Origin: Streptomyces tibetensis
GTDB lineage: Bacteria; Actinomycetota; Actinomycetes; Streptomycetales; Streptomycetaceae
DNA length: 64,000 nt
Direction: 5' to 3'
Assembly: GCF_007655005.1 (NCBI RefSeq)
Contig: NZ_SZVW01000015.1
Span: 186,001 to 250,000, forward strand
Both the position numbers and the translations under genes were made by a program. Shown here one piece after another: positions 8,323 through 16,396 of the stretch; the stretch's first letter is position 1, and each line of letters begins with the position of its first letter. The notes below the pieces were generated by a model. That model had not been told where the DNA came from. It did no database searches and saw nothing but the letters and a program-made list of their open reading frames with translations.

Positions 8323-8922
8323 ATGTCCACCTCGATGCCCGCCCGTCCGGCCGCGTCGGTCGCCCTGGCCCTCGCCCTCGTCGCGACGCTCGGCGCCTGC
8401 GGTGACCTGCACGCCCCGGACTCGCGGGCCGGGGCGGCCTCCACTCCGTCGGCCGCACCCTCGCCCAGTGCCCCGGGAGCGTCGCCGTACGTGGAACCGG
8501 GCGCCGGCGACGGTGCCCCGCACTACAACGAGAACAACGCCTACCGCCGTGAGGGCGACATGGCCCCGGCCCACGAGAAGGACGCCCAGCGGGAGGCCGA
8601 CCGCATCCGGCCGGTGATCGAACGGCTGTGGGAGCGGCGGAAGTGGGACCCCGCGACCGTGCGCACGGCCCTGCTCCGGCTCGGCTACGAGGAGGAGCGC
8701 GTCACGAAGGACGGCAGACGCCTCGGCGGCACGCTCACCGTCACGGGGATGTCCCCGCGCTGGAAGGACGACGGCTACGTCACGCCCGAGGGGACCCGGG
8801 TCGCCCTGCGTGTGCACGACGACGCCTGCGTGTCGGGGTTCGTGCAGAAGTCGAACTTCGAGGTGCGGGCCAACGGCCCGTACCCGGAGACCGGCTGCTT
8901 CGAACCGCCCTACGGCCACTGA
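8323..8922 (+). CDS. Secreted lipoprotein of unknown function
   Basis: A 199-residue lipoprotein. Residues 1-25 form a signal peptide (ASVALALALVATLGAC) with lipobox LGAC and lipidated Cys26, followed by a Ser/Ala/Pro-rich linker. The folded part from about residue 60 includes ERLWERRKWDPATVRTAL and a Cys pair (DDACVSGF, ETGCFEPP) that could form a disulfide outside the membrane. This matches a family of short streptomycete lipoproteins without assigned function. The ATG at 8323 gives a proper signal peptide; the frame is open further upstream without one. Confidence 0.85.
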   Translation: MSTSMPARPAASVALALALVATLGACGDLHAPDSRAGAASTPSAAPSPSAPGASPYVEPGAGDGAPHYNENNAYRREGDMAPAHEKDAQREADRIRPVIERLWERRKWDPATVRTALLRLGYEEERVTKDGRRLGGTLTVTGMSPRWKDDGYVTPEGTRVALRVHDDACVSGFVQKSNFEVRANGPYPETGCFEPPYGH

Positions 8923-8975
8923 GGCCACCGGTCCGGACGGGGGTGACACAGGCGTGACGGGGTACCCGGCTCCGC

Positions 8976-9509
8976 ATGATCGGGCGCGCACTGTGGCAGG
9001 GGCTGGTCGCCGGTACCGCAGGGGGCGTGGTGATGACCCTCGGCGAGAAGATCGAGCAGTCCGTCACCGGCCGCCCCGACTCCCATGTGCCCGCCCGGGT
9101 TCTCCAGCGTCTCACCGGCCTGCCCGAACACCCCGGCACCCAGCCGCTGCCGGTCAACTGGGCCATGCACTTCGGCCAGGCCGCCCTCCTCGGAGTGCTC
9201 CGCTCGGTCATGGCCCATTCCGGGCTGCGCGGGCCGGTCGCGTCCGCCAAGTTCACGGTCGTCCGCCTCACCAATGATCAGATCCTGGAGAACGCCACCG
9301 GAGTCGGTGCCCCGCCCGCCACCTGGCCCCGCACGGAACTCGCCGTGGACGTCCTGCACAAGACGGTCTACGGCTTCGTCACCGGCGCCGTGGCCGATGC
9401 GCTGGCCGCCCGGGGCGGCCCCGGCCCGGGCGAGCGCCACGCCGCCCGCCGCCCGGGCCGTCGTGCCGGTGCCGGGCCGCTGCCCCGCGAGGACGGCTAC
9501 GGCCGCTGA
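8976..9509 (+). CDS. Small membrane-associated hypothetical protein
   Basis: A 177-residue protein. An N-terminal glycine-rich hydrophobic stretch (ALWQGLVAGTAGGVVMTLGEK) and later hydrophobic segments (FGQAALLGVLRSVMA; VYGFVTGAVADALA) suggest two to three membrane helices, as in DUF1440-like proteins. The C-terminus is Arg/Gly-rich and probably disordered. It follows the lipoprotein gene by 53 bp on the same strand and may be co-transcribed. Function unknown. Confidence 0.72.
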   Translation: MIGRALWQGLVAGTAGGVVMTLGEKIEQSVTGRPDSHVPARVLQRLTGLPEHPGTQPLPVNWAMHFGQAALLGVLRSVMAHSGLRGPVASAKFTVVRLTNDQILENATGVGAPPATWPRTELAVDVLHKTVYGFVTGAVADALAARGGPGPGERHAARRPGRRAGAGPLPREDGYGR

Positions 9510-9522
9510 CCCCGCCCTCGGC

Positions 9523-9897
9523 TCAGCGGGCCAGCACATCCGCCAGCGCCCCCGCCCCCGCGGCACAGGCCAGAACCGCACAGGCACCGGCCGCATGGCG
9601 TCGAAGCAGGGCGCGTCGGAGGTGGGCGTAGCGGCTCTCGTACTCCTGCCGCAGCTCACCGGCGCGTCGCACGGTGCCGAGCATCAGCTGCCGGGTGTCG
9701 TCGAGACGCCGGCGGACGTAGTGGCCGGTGAGTTCCTCGGCCTGGGCGGTGGTCAGCCACGGCATCCGTGCGCAGAGCTCCTCGGCCTCGCGCTGTGCCC
9801 GGTCGCGATGAGCATGGGCGAGCAGGAAGCCCTCGGTCTCGTCCGCCAGGGCACTGCGCGGTTCGCCCACGGGCGCCTGCTGCCTGCCCCGTCTCAC
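9523..9897 (-). CDS. Hypothetical protein coupled to cytochrome oxidase gene
   Basis: A 124-residue protein starting at a GTG that overlaps the ctaD stop by 4 bases (GTGA), so it should be translated with ctaD. The central part is helical and charged (RAQREAEELCARMPWLTTAQ; TGHYVRRRLDDTRQLM) and a hydrophobic C-terminal segment (ACAVLACAAGAGALADVLA) looks like a membrane anchor. I do not recognise the family; its coupling suggests an accessory role for the oxidase (inference). Confidence 0.65.
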   Translation of the reverse strand: MRRGRQQAPVGEPRSALADETEGFLLAHAHRDRAQREAEELCARMPWLTTAQAEELTGHYVRRRLDDTRQLMLGTVRRAGELRQEYESRYAHLRRALLRRHAAGACAVLACAAGAGALADVLAR

Positions 9898-11606
9898 TGC
9901 CGCTCGCCCTTGTGCCCCTCGGCGTCGACCACATCGCGCTGCCCGGTGTTCTCCGCCTCGTCCAGGCTCGCCACGTCCGGGTGGCGCAGGTCGAAGGCCG
10001 GCGACTCCGAGCGGATCTTGGGCAGGGTGAGGAAGTTGTGGCGGGGCGGCGGGCAGGAGGTGGCCCATTCCAGCGAGCGGCCGTAGCCCCAGGGGTCGTC
10101 GACCTCGACCCTCTCTCCCCTCTGGGCAGTCCTGTACACGTTGTACAGGAAGGGCAGGGTGGACAGGCCGAGCAGGAACGCGCCGATCGAGGAGACGGTG
10201 TTGAGCGCGGTGAAACCGTCGGCGGCCAGGTAGTCGGCGTAGCGGCGGGGCATGCCCTCGGCGCCGAGCCAGTGCTGGACCAGGAAGGTGGTGTGGAAGC
10301 CGACGAACAGCGTCCAGAAGTGGATCTTCTCCAGGCGCGTGTCGAGCATCGTGCCGGTCATCTTCGGCCACCAGAAGCTGAATCCGCCGAACATCGCGAA
10401 CACGATCGTTCCGAACAGCACGTAGTGGAAGTGGGCGACCACGAAGTAGCTGTCGGTGACGTGCCAGTCGAGCGGCGGGGAGCCCAGGATGACGCCGGTC
10501 AGGCCGCCGAAGAGGAAGGTGACCAGGAAGCCGAGCGCCCAGAGCATGGGGGGCTCGAACGACAGCGAGCCCCGCCACATCGTGCCGATCCAGTTGAAGA
10601 ACTTCACCCCCGTCGGCACGGCGATCAGATACGTCATGAAGGAGAAGAACGGCAACAGCACCGCGCCGGTGGCGAACATGTGGTGCGCCCACACCGTCAC
10701 CGACAGCCCGGCGATGGAGACGGTCGCGCCGATCAGACCGGTGTATCCGAAGATCGGCTTGCGGGCGAAGACGGGGATGATCTCCGTGATCACGCCGAAG
10801 AACGGCAGCGCCAGGATGTACACCTCGGGATGGCCGAAGAACCAGAACAGGTGCTGCCACAGCACCGCGCCCCCGTTCTCCGCGTTGAACACCTGCGCGC
10901 CGAAGCGCCGGTCCGCCTCCAGTACCAGCAGCGCGGCTGCCAGGACCGGGAAGGCCAGCAGTACCAGCACCGAGGTGAGCAGCACGTTCCAGGTGAAGAT
11001 CGGCATCCGGAACATCGTCATGCCAGGGGCGCGCATGCAGATGATGGTGGTGATGAAGTTGACCGAGCCGAGGATGGTGCCGAACCCCGAAAGCGCCAGC
11101 CCCATGATCCACAGGTCTCCGCCGACCTGAGGGGTGCGCTCGCCACCGCTGAGCGGGGTGTACGCGGTCCAGCCGAAGTCGGCGGAGCCCTGCGGGGTGA
11201 GGAAGCTGCCGAGCACGATCAGGCCACCGAAGAGGAACAGCCAGTACGAGAACATGTTCAGCCGCGGGAACGCCACATCGGGTGAGCCGATCTGCAAGGG
11301 CATGACGGCGTTGGCGAAACCGGCGAACGTGGGCGTCGCGAACAGCAGCAGCATGATCGTGCCGTGCATGGTGAACGCCTGGTTGTACTGCTCACTGGAG
11401 ACGATCTGCAGCCCCGGCCGGGCCAGCTCCGCCCGGATGAGCATCGCCAGTGCCCCTGCGACCAGGAAGAACCCGAACGACGTGATCAGGTACAGGTGCC
11501 CGATCTTCTTGTGATCGGTGGTCGTCAGCCAGGAGACCACCACCTTCCCTCTGCCGCGGGGCTCGACCGCGGGTACGGGTGAAACCGGTTCGGTGTGTGT
11601 CGCCAT
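9894..11606 (-). CDS. ctaD: Cytochrome c oxidase subunit I (aa3 type)
   Basis: A 570-residue heme-copper oxidase catalytic subunit with about 12 membrane helices, reducing O2 to water. Key ligands are present: heme a His81 (MHGT), CuB His259 with cross-linked Tyr263 (FGHPEVYI), CuB His308 and His309 (AHHM), and heme a3/a His392 and His394 (VAHFHYV). The start at 11606 (MATHTEP) follows GAGGAA at good spacing; an upstream in-frame ATG at 11627 is less likely. No ctaC, ctaE, ctaF or qcr genes adjoin it, so it is probably a paralogue of the main respiratory ctaD that borrows subunits II/III from elsewhere. Streptomycetes often carry such second copies. Confidence 0.96.
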   Translation of the reverse strand: MATHTEPVSPVPAVEPRGRGKVVVSWLTTTDHKKIGHLYLITSFGFFLVAGALAMLIRAELARPGLQIVSSEQYNQAFTMHGTIMLLLFATPTFAGFANAVMPLQIGSPDVAFPRLNMFSYWLFLFGGLIVLGSFLTPQGSADFGWTAYTPLSGGERTPQVGGDLWIMGLALSGFGTILGSVNFITTIICMRAPGMTMFRMPIFTWNVLLTSVLVLLAFPVLAAALLVLEADRRFGAQVFNAENGGAVLWQHLFWFFGHPEVYILALPFFGVITEIIPVFARKPIFGYTGLIGATVSIAGLSVTVWAHHMFATGAVLLPFFSFMTYLIAVPTGVKFFNWIGTMWRGSLSFEPPMLWALGFLVTFLFGGLTGVILGSPPLDWHVTDSYFVVAHFHYVLFGTIVFAMFGGFSFWWPKMTGTMLDTRLEKIHFWTLFVGFHTTFLVQHWLGAEGMPRRYADYLAADGFTALNTVSSIGAFLLGLSTLPFLYNVYRTAQRGERVEVDDPWGYGRSLEWATSCPPPRHNFLTLPKIRSESPAFDLRHPDVASLDEAENTGQRDVVDAEGHKGERQ

Positions 11607-11744
11607 CAGTTCCTCGATCGGCAGCAACGGGGCGGACGGTCATCCGCCCGGGAGGAACCTATTCGGTGCGGTTCATCACCCTTGTCTGCCGTCGGGTGTC
11701 CCTGAGCCGAATGGCGCAACGATCCATTCGACCGGGCGGTGGGC

Positions 11745-12419
11745 TCAACGCCGTTGACGCACGATCGCGGCGACCGCGCCGGACACGAGGAGGCCGACGA
11801 GTCCGGCCAGAACCCTCTTCGCCGCCGCCGAGGGGAAACTGAGACCCAGCCCGTCGCGAATCCGGTCGTAGAGACTGAGCGGCACGGCCAGCAGCGCGTT
11901 GCCGGGCGGGCGTCGCGGGACGATCGGGTGGGGGTGCGTGGGTGCGCTCCTGCGTACCGCCTCCCAAGCGGTGCCGAGCCGGCGCAACCGAACGGCGTCC
12001 AGGGCTCCTTGCAGCCGAGGCAGGAGCAGGTCCTCCTCGTCGCGGATGTCCTGGCGGATCAGGGCGAAGACCCGCTCCACCTTCTCCTCGCGTTCAGGGC
12101 TGCCGGGACTCAGACGCTCGATGTCGGCGACGAGATCATTGATCTGCTGGTGTTCCTCCTCGACACGCGAGGTCAGGTCCTCGCCGTCCGCCACCGAGCG
12201 CCGCACGACCGGCCACAACACGGTCTCCTCCGCGAAAGCGTGGCTGAAGACGAGCTGGACGACCTCCACGAGGACCCGCTCTCGTTCCTCGCCGTCCGCG
12301 AGAGTGCCGTACCGGTCCATCAGACGGTCCATCTCCGCGTGATCACGCCGCTGCCGCGCGAGGACGCTGCTCGGACCGCCCAGTTGCTCCACCGTCTGGT
12401 CTTCCATCGTCCTGGCCAT
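11745..12419 (-). CDS. Hemerythrin-like domain protein with C-terminal membrane segment
   Basis: A 224-residue protein with an N-terminal hemerythrin/HHE domain. Candidate di-iron ligands are HAEMDRLMDRY, FSHAFAEETVLWP, EEEHQQINDLVADIE and IRQDIRDEEDLLLPRL. The C-terminal 25 residues (AKRVLAGLVGLLVSGAVAAIV) form a probable membrane anchor. The start at 12419 has AAGGGAG upstream. Such proteins sense or bind O2, NO or iron. A related protein is encoded at 15643, which together with ctaD and a ferritin-like protein suggests a redox or stress block. Confidence 0.9.
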   Translation of the reverse strand: MARTMEDQTVEQLGGPSSVLARQRRDHAEMDRLMDRYGTLADGEERERVLVEVVQLVFSHAFAEETVLWPVVRRSVADGEDLTSRVEEEHQQINDLVADIERLSPGSPEREEKVERVFALIRQDIRDEEDLLLPRLQGALDAVRLRRLGTAWEAVRRSAPTHPHPIVPRRPPGNALLAVPLSLYDRIRDGLGLSFPSAAAKRVLAGLVGLLVSGAVAAIVRQRR

Positions 12420-12697
12420 GGACCGCTCCCTTCCGCGGGCCGGTGAAGGTGCCGGCGCCGGTGGCGGCAGGCGCGACCGCCGGTGGCGCGAGTACCCCGG
12501 CACGCCGGGGCGCACCTGACGGCGCCCCCCTTTCCTGTGCGAGCGGTTTCAGTATCTGTGTCATGTTTTGTTCCGGCCTGAGCGCGGCACTCGGTCATCC
12601 ACGAGCGTGCCCCCTGAGAGGTGACTTCGCTGCGTGAGGTGCGCGTGACGCGCGCCGGAAAATCGGCCCGGCCCCCGGGCGGAACAGAGGGTGGTCG

Positions 12698-13792
12698 ATG
12701 ACGACGATCGGCGTGGAAGAGGAGTACCTGCTGCTCGACCCGGTCACGGGCCTGCCGGTGCCTCAGGCGGACAAAGTGCGCGCCACGGCGGGCGTGGGGC
12801 ACCTCGTGACCGACCAGGAGGTGCAGTACGAGCTGCTCCAGGCGCAGGTCGAGGTGGCCACCCCGGTCTGCAGCACCCTGGAGGAGGTCGGAGGTCACCT
12901 TCTGCGGCTGCGGCACGCCGTCGGCGTGGCCGCCGAACAGCACGGCTGCCGGATCGGGGTCTGCGGCACCCCGCCACTGCGGCACGGCCGCCCCATCGCC
13001 GTCACCGACCAGGCCCGCTACCGTGCCATGGTCACCCAGGCCCCCCAGCTGGTGGCGGAGCAGCTGGTCAACGGCACGCACGTGCACGTCGCAGTGCCGA
13101 ACCGGGAAGCGGGCGTGCAGGTGCTGAACCGGCTCCGCTCCCGGCTGCCGACGCTGACGGCCATGGCGGCGAACTCGCCGCTCTGGGACGGCCACGACAC
13201 GGGCTTCGCGAGCTGGCGCACCGTGATCTTCAGCCGGTGGCCGGTCAGCGGCATGCCCCCGCACTTCCGGGACGCCGACGACTACGACCGGCGCGTGGAA
13301 CGGCTGCTGGAGTCGGGACTGATCTCGGACGTCGGTCAGCTCTACTGGCAAGCCCGCCTCTCGGCCACGTACCCCACCATCGAGGTGCGGTGCCTGGACG
13401 TTCAGCTGCGCGCGGACGAGGCGGTCATGCTCGCCGCGCTCATCCGGGCCCTCGCGGAGACCGCGCTGGCGGAAGCGGCCGCCGACGCGCCCCTGCCCGA
13501 CGCCGCGCCGGAGCTGCTGCAGGCCGCCATGTGGCACGCCGCCCGGCACGGGCTCGGGGACACCCTTCTCGACCCCGGCGGCGTCCCGCACCGGGCCGGC
13601 GACGTCCTCTACGAGTTCCTGCGGCACGTCACTCCCGCCCTCGACGCATCCGGCGACTCCCGGCAGGTCACGTCTTTGATCCACCGGCTGCTGCAGGACG
13701 GCACCGGAGCGGACCGGCAGCGCGCCGCCCTCGCGCACGGCGGTCTTCGCGCGGTCACCGAGCTGATCAGCGCCCAGAGCACGATGCCGTGA
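12698..13792 (+). CDS. Carboxylate-amine ligase, YbdK/GCS2 family
   Basis: A 364-residue member of the glutamate-cysteine ligase family 2. It opens with IGVEEEYLLLDPVTG, the signature of the YbdK group, and has NGTHVHVAVPN and NSPLWDGHDTGFASWRT, the ATP and substrate binding regions. Family members have weak gamma-glutamylcysteine synthetase-like activity and many have undefined substrates. Streptomycetes make mycothiol instead of glutathione, so the true product is uncertain. GAGG precedes the ATG. Located between two hemerythrin genes. Confidence 0.9.
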   Translation: MTTIGVEEEYLLLDPVTGLPVPQADKVRATAGVGHLVTDQEVQYELLQAQVEVATPVCSTLEEVGGHLLRLRHAVGVAAEQHGCRIGVCGTPPLRHGRPIAVTDQARYRAMVTQAPQLVAEQLVNGTHVHVAVPNREAGVQVLNRLRSRLPTLTAMAANSPLWDGHDTGFASWRTVIFSRWPVSGMPPHFRDADDYDRRVERLLESGLISDVGQLYWQARLSATYPTIEVRCLDVQLRADEAVMLAALIRALAETALAEAAADAPLPDAAPELLQAAMWHAARHGLGDTLLDPGGVPHRAGDVLYEFLRHVTPALDASGDSRQVTSLIHRLLQDGTGADRQRAALAHGGLRAVTELISAQSTMP

Positions 13793-13808
13793 CGCCCGGA
13801 ACGGCTCC

Positions 13809-14162
13809 TCAGGCCACCGCGGCGTAGGCGGCGGCGACAGCGGTGTCCGCGCGGGCGTGGACGACCAGTCGCGTGCCGCCGGTGTCGGCGTCCGCCTCGA
13901 GCGCGCGGCGGACGGGCGCACTGTGCGTGGCCACCGACATCAGCGTGCCCCACCGGCTGCACACGTGATGGACCCGGAGGACCACGCTGACCACCGCGCT
14001 CCGAGCGGCCGGCTCGTCGAGGACGATGACCACGGGTGCTGGCCGGCAGGCCTGGACGAGGTCGCTGATCCTCGTGAGGAGCGTGGCGTGCCCGCCGATG
14101 CCGGGGTCCTGGTGGACCGTGACGACGAGGACTCCGTGATCGAGCGAATGGGACAGCACCAC
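13809..14162 (-). CDS. STAS-like domain protein (anti-anti-sigma type)
   Basis: A 117-residue STAS-like protein. It reads VVLSHSLDHGVLVVTVHQDP at the start, then PVVIVLDEPAARSAVVSVVL where a STAS domain usually has the phosphorylatable Ser/Thr, and ends with a domain comparing old-style regulators (VHARADTAVAAAYA). The usual DxS/T motif is poorly conserved, so phosphorylation is doubtful. The GTG start at 14162 has GGAGG upstream. It could belong to a SigB-like partner-switching network. Transcribed convergently with the YbdK-type gene, 16 bp apart. Confidence 0.7.
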   Translation of the reverse strand: MVLSHSLDHGVLVVTVHQDPGIGGHATLLTRISDLVQACRPAPVVIVLDEPAARSAVVSVVLRVHHVCSRWGTLMSVATHSAPVRRALEADADTGGTRLVVHARADTAVAAAYAAVA

Positions 14163-14431
14163 GGCCTCCGTTCCTCCGTTTCCTTCGCCGGCGGGTCGTT
14201 CCGCCGTGGAGTACCCGGGGGTGGCCGTTCGAAGCCACACCGGGTCGGCGCCGCTCCCGCTCTGTCCCCACGGTCCGGCCGAGGGCCCGTGCGGTGGGCA
14301 CCCGTTCGGGGGGCGTGTGGTGGCCGGAAACCGGCCCGGCCGAAACAGTGGGGGAGACGAATCCGTTCCCTTCGGACCTGGCGGGGCACTCCGTCGGCGC
14401 GCGAGTCCCTACACCCCCAGGAGACCGTCCC

Positions 14432-15631
14432 ATGAGCTTCAACCCATTGGAACAGCGGGGCATCCCGCTCGACCGTCAGCTCCGCAGCTGGCGCGAGCTG
14501 AACGTGCAGCCCATCGACCCCGACCGCTGCGACCCGTACACCCGCTGCCGCATCATCGCGATGAACGGCATCGAGGTGGAGGCCATCCTCTTCAGTCACC
14601 AGCTCGCCCGCAACACCGTCGACCCGGAGGTGAAGCGGCAGCTCGCCCGGACCCGCTACATCGAGGCGCAGCAGCAGAAGGTGGTCAACTGGCTGCTGCC
14701 CGGGGTGTCCTCCGTCCTGGAGACGACCATCGCCTACGAGCAGGTCGCGGTGGACCTGACGGCCTGGGTGGCGCGCATGGAGCCGGACCCCTATCTGAAG
14801 CAGGCGTATCAGTTCGGGGTGCTGGAGGACTTCGACCACCTGTACCGGTACGCCAACCTCTACGAGATGATCGAGCACCGCAAGGCGGAGTCGATCGTCG
14901 ACGACCTCACCGAGGTGATGCCGGGCCGCCCGACGAAATACCACCACCGTGACCCGTACGACAACGTCCGTGACCCCTACGACAAGAGCGGCACGAACCC
15001 GCTGTCCAAGCTGCACGCCCTGACGATCATGGCGGCGGAGCAGCAGACCATGAACTTCTACATGAACACCGGCCCCACCTACATGGAGCCGATCGCCCGG
15101 CAGCTCTACCAGGAGATCGGGCTGATCGAGGAGGAGCACGTCACCCACTACGAGTCGCTCGTCGACCCGGGGGAGACGTGGTGGGAGCAGCTCGTCAACC
15201 ACGAATACAACGAGTGCTACCTGTACTACTCCTTCATGGAGCAGGAGAGCGACCCCAAGGTGAAGGCGATCTGGGAGCTGCACCTGAACATGGAGCTGGA
15301 GCACCTGCACACCGCCTGCGACATGATGCGCCGCCACGACGGCCGGGAGCCGCAGGAGGTCCTCGCCCCGGAGCTGCCGAACGTGCTCACCTTCGAGCCG
15401 AACAAGCAGTACCTGCGCGAGCTGCTGGACACCCAGATGGACCTGACCACGCTGGGCGCCGGATACGTGCGCGAGGCACACGAGCGGTTCGAGAAGATGC
15501 AGGAGCAGATCCACGGCGGTGAACAGCCGCCCAGCGAGCGCGTGATGGTCCAGCACGATGAGATGTTCGGCCGCGAGTACCGCGTCCAGACCGAGGGAGA
15601 GCACCCCGACCCCGCGATGCGCGAGAAGTGA
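14432..15631 (+). CDS. Ferritin-like di-iron family protein
   Basis: A 399-residue, mostly helical protein rich in carboxylate/His motifs: EDFDH at 132-136, AAEQQ at about 201-205, EEEH at 233-236 and MELEHLH at 287-293. Their spacing fits a ferritin-like four-helix bundle with a di-iron site. It opens with FNPLEQRGIPLDRQ and carries a charged insertion (HHRDPYDNVRDPYDK). Homologous proteins occur in streptomycetes, often near catalases or hemerythrins, without a defined function. The ATG at 14432 has AGGAGA upstream. The stop is followed after 11 bases by the second hemerythrin gene, so they form an operon. Confidence 0.8.
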   Translation: MSFNPLEQRGIPLDRQLRSWRELNVQPIDPDRCDPYTRCRIIAMNGIEVEAILFSHQLARNTVDPEVKRQLARTRYIEAQQQKVVNWLLPGVSSVLETTIAYEQVAVDLTAWVARMEPDPYLKQAYQFGVLEDFDHLYRYANLYEMIEHRKAESIVDDLTEVMPGRPTKYHHRDPYDNVRDPYDKSGTNPLSKLHALTIMAAEQQTMNFYMNTGPTYMEPIARQLYQEIGLIEEEHVTHYESLVDPGETWWEQLVNHEYNECYLYYSFMEQESDPKVKAIWELHLNMELEHLHTACDMMRRHDGREPQEVLAPELPNVLTFEPNKQYLRELLDTQMDLTTLGAGYVREAHERFEKMQEQIHGGEQPPSERVMVQHDEMFGREYRVQTEGEHPDPAMREK

Positions 15632-15642
15632 GGCGGCCGACC

Positions 15643-16233
15643 ATGCCCGAGACACACACTCCCCAGGCCGGCGACGACCGCGCCGCGGACAACGACGTGG
15701 TCGCGCTCCTCATGCGCCAGCACGGCGACATCCGCAACCTCTTCGACGAGGTCGAGCAGAGCCGGGGCGAGGAACGCCGTGACGCCTTCCGCCGCCTGGT
15801 GCGGCTGCTGGCCGTGCACGAGACCGCTGAGGAGGAGGTCGTCCACCCCTTCGCACGGCGCGCTCTGCCCGGTGGCGAGCAGGTCGTGGAGGACCGGCTC
15901 GCCGAGGAGCGGGCGGCCAAGGAGACCCTGGCCGCCCTGGACGAACTGGACACCGACGACCCGAAGTTCATGCTCCAGCTGATGAAGCTGCGCAAGGACG
16001 TGCAGGAGCACGCCCGGGCGGAGGAACGCTACGAGTTCACGCACATCCGCCGCAGCACCGACGCCGACGGCCTCGCCACCCTGGCCAAAGCTGTGAAGGC
16101 CGCCGAGGCCATGGCCCCCACCCGCCCCCACCCGGGCGTCGAGTCCGCCAAGGCCAATGTCGCCCTCGGCCCCGTCGCGGCCCTCGTGGACCGCACGAAG
16201 GACGCCGTCCGCAAGGCGATGGACAAGGACTGA
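15643..16233 (+). CDS. Hemerythrin domain protein
   Basis: A 196-residue cytoplasmic hemerythrin/HHE protein. Di-iron ligand candidates are LLMRQHGDIRNLFDEVE, LAVHETAEEEVVHPF and the later KDVQEHARAEERYEFTHI. The C-terminal third is Ala/Pro-rich (AMAPTRPHPGVESAK) and resembles other actinobacterial HHE proteins. No membrane segment, unlike the first hemerythrin at 11745. It follows the ferritin-like gene closely, implying joint expression in iron or oxidative stress handling (inference). Confidence 0.92.
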   Translation: MPETHTPQAGDDRAADNDVVALLMRQHGDIRNLFDEVEQSRGEERRDAFRRLVRLLAVHETAEEEVVHPFARRALPGGEQVVEDRLAEERAAKETLAALDELDTDDPKFMLQLMKLRKDVQEHARAEERYEFTHIRRSTDADGLATLAKAVKAAEAMAPTRPHPGVESAKANVALGPVAALVDRTKDAVRKAMDKD

Positions 16234-16308
16234 ACTCCGCGAGGAGCCGACCCGAGTCAGGTGGCCGCCCGGGGGCCGGCGGCATCACCGGCGCACCGGT
16301 CGTCGTCG

Positions 16309-16390
16309 TGTGCTCGGGCGGGTCCTGGGCCGGACGGGTCCTGTGCTCGGGCGGGTCCTGGGCCGGACGGGTCCTGTGCTCGGGCGGGTC
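16309..16390. repeat. 33-bp tandem repeat, about 2.5 copies
   Basis: A 33-bp unit beginning TGTGCTCGGGCGGGTC recurs at 16309-16341 and 16342-16374, with a partial third copy to 16390. The two full copies look identical. It lies between the convergent hemerythrin and flavoprotein genes and ends 7 bases before the flavoprotein stop, so it may act as a terminator region or be a slippage product. Confidence 0.85.
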
Positions 16391-16396
16391 GTCCGG

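Noticed and set aside
9523..11285. Very long antisense frames over ctaD (for example plus-strand 505 codons at 9768-11285).
   Set aside because: They mirror the real gene's codon bias; their translations are Arg/Ala/Gly-rich without family features, while ctaD has all heme and copper ligands.
16309..16390. Possible CRISPR array.
   Set aside because: Repeats are directly adjacent with no spacers and only 2.5 copies.
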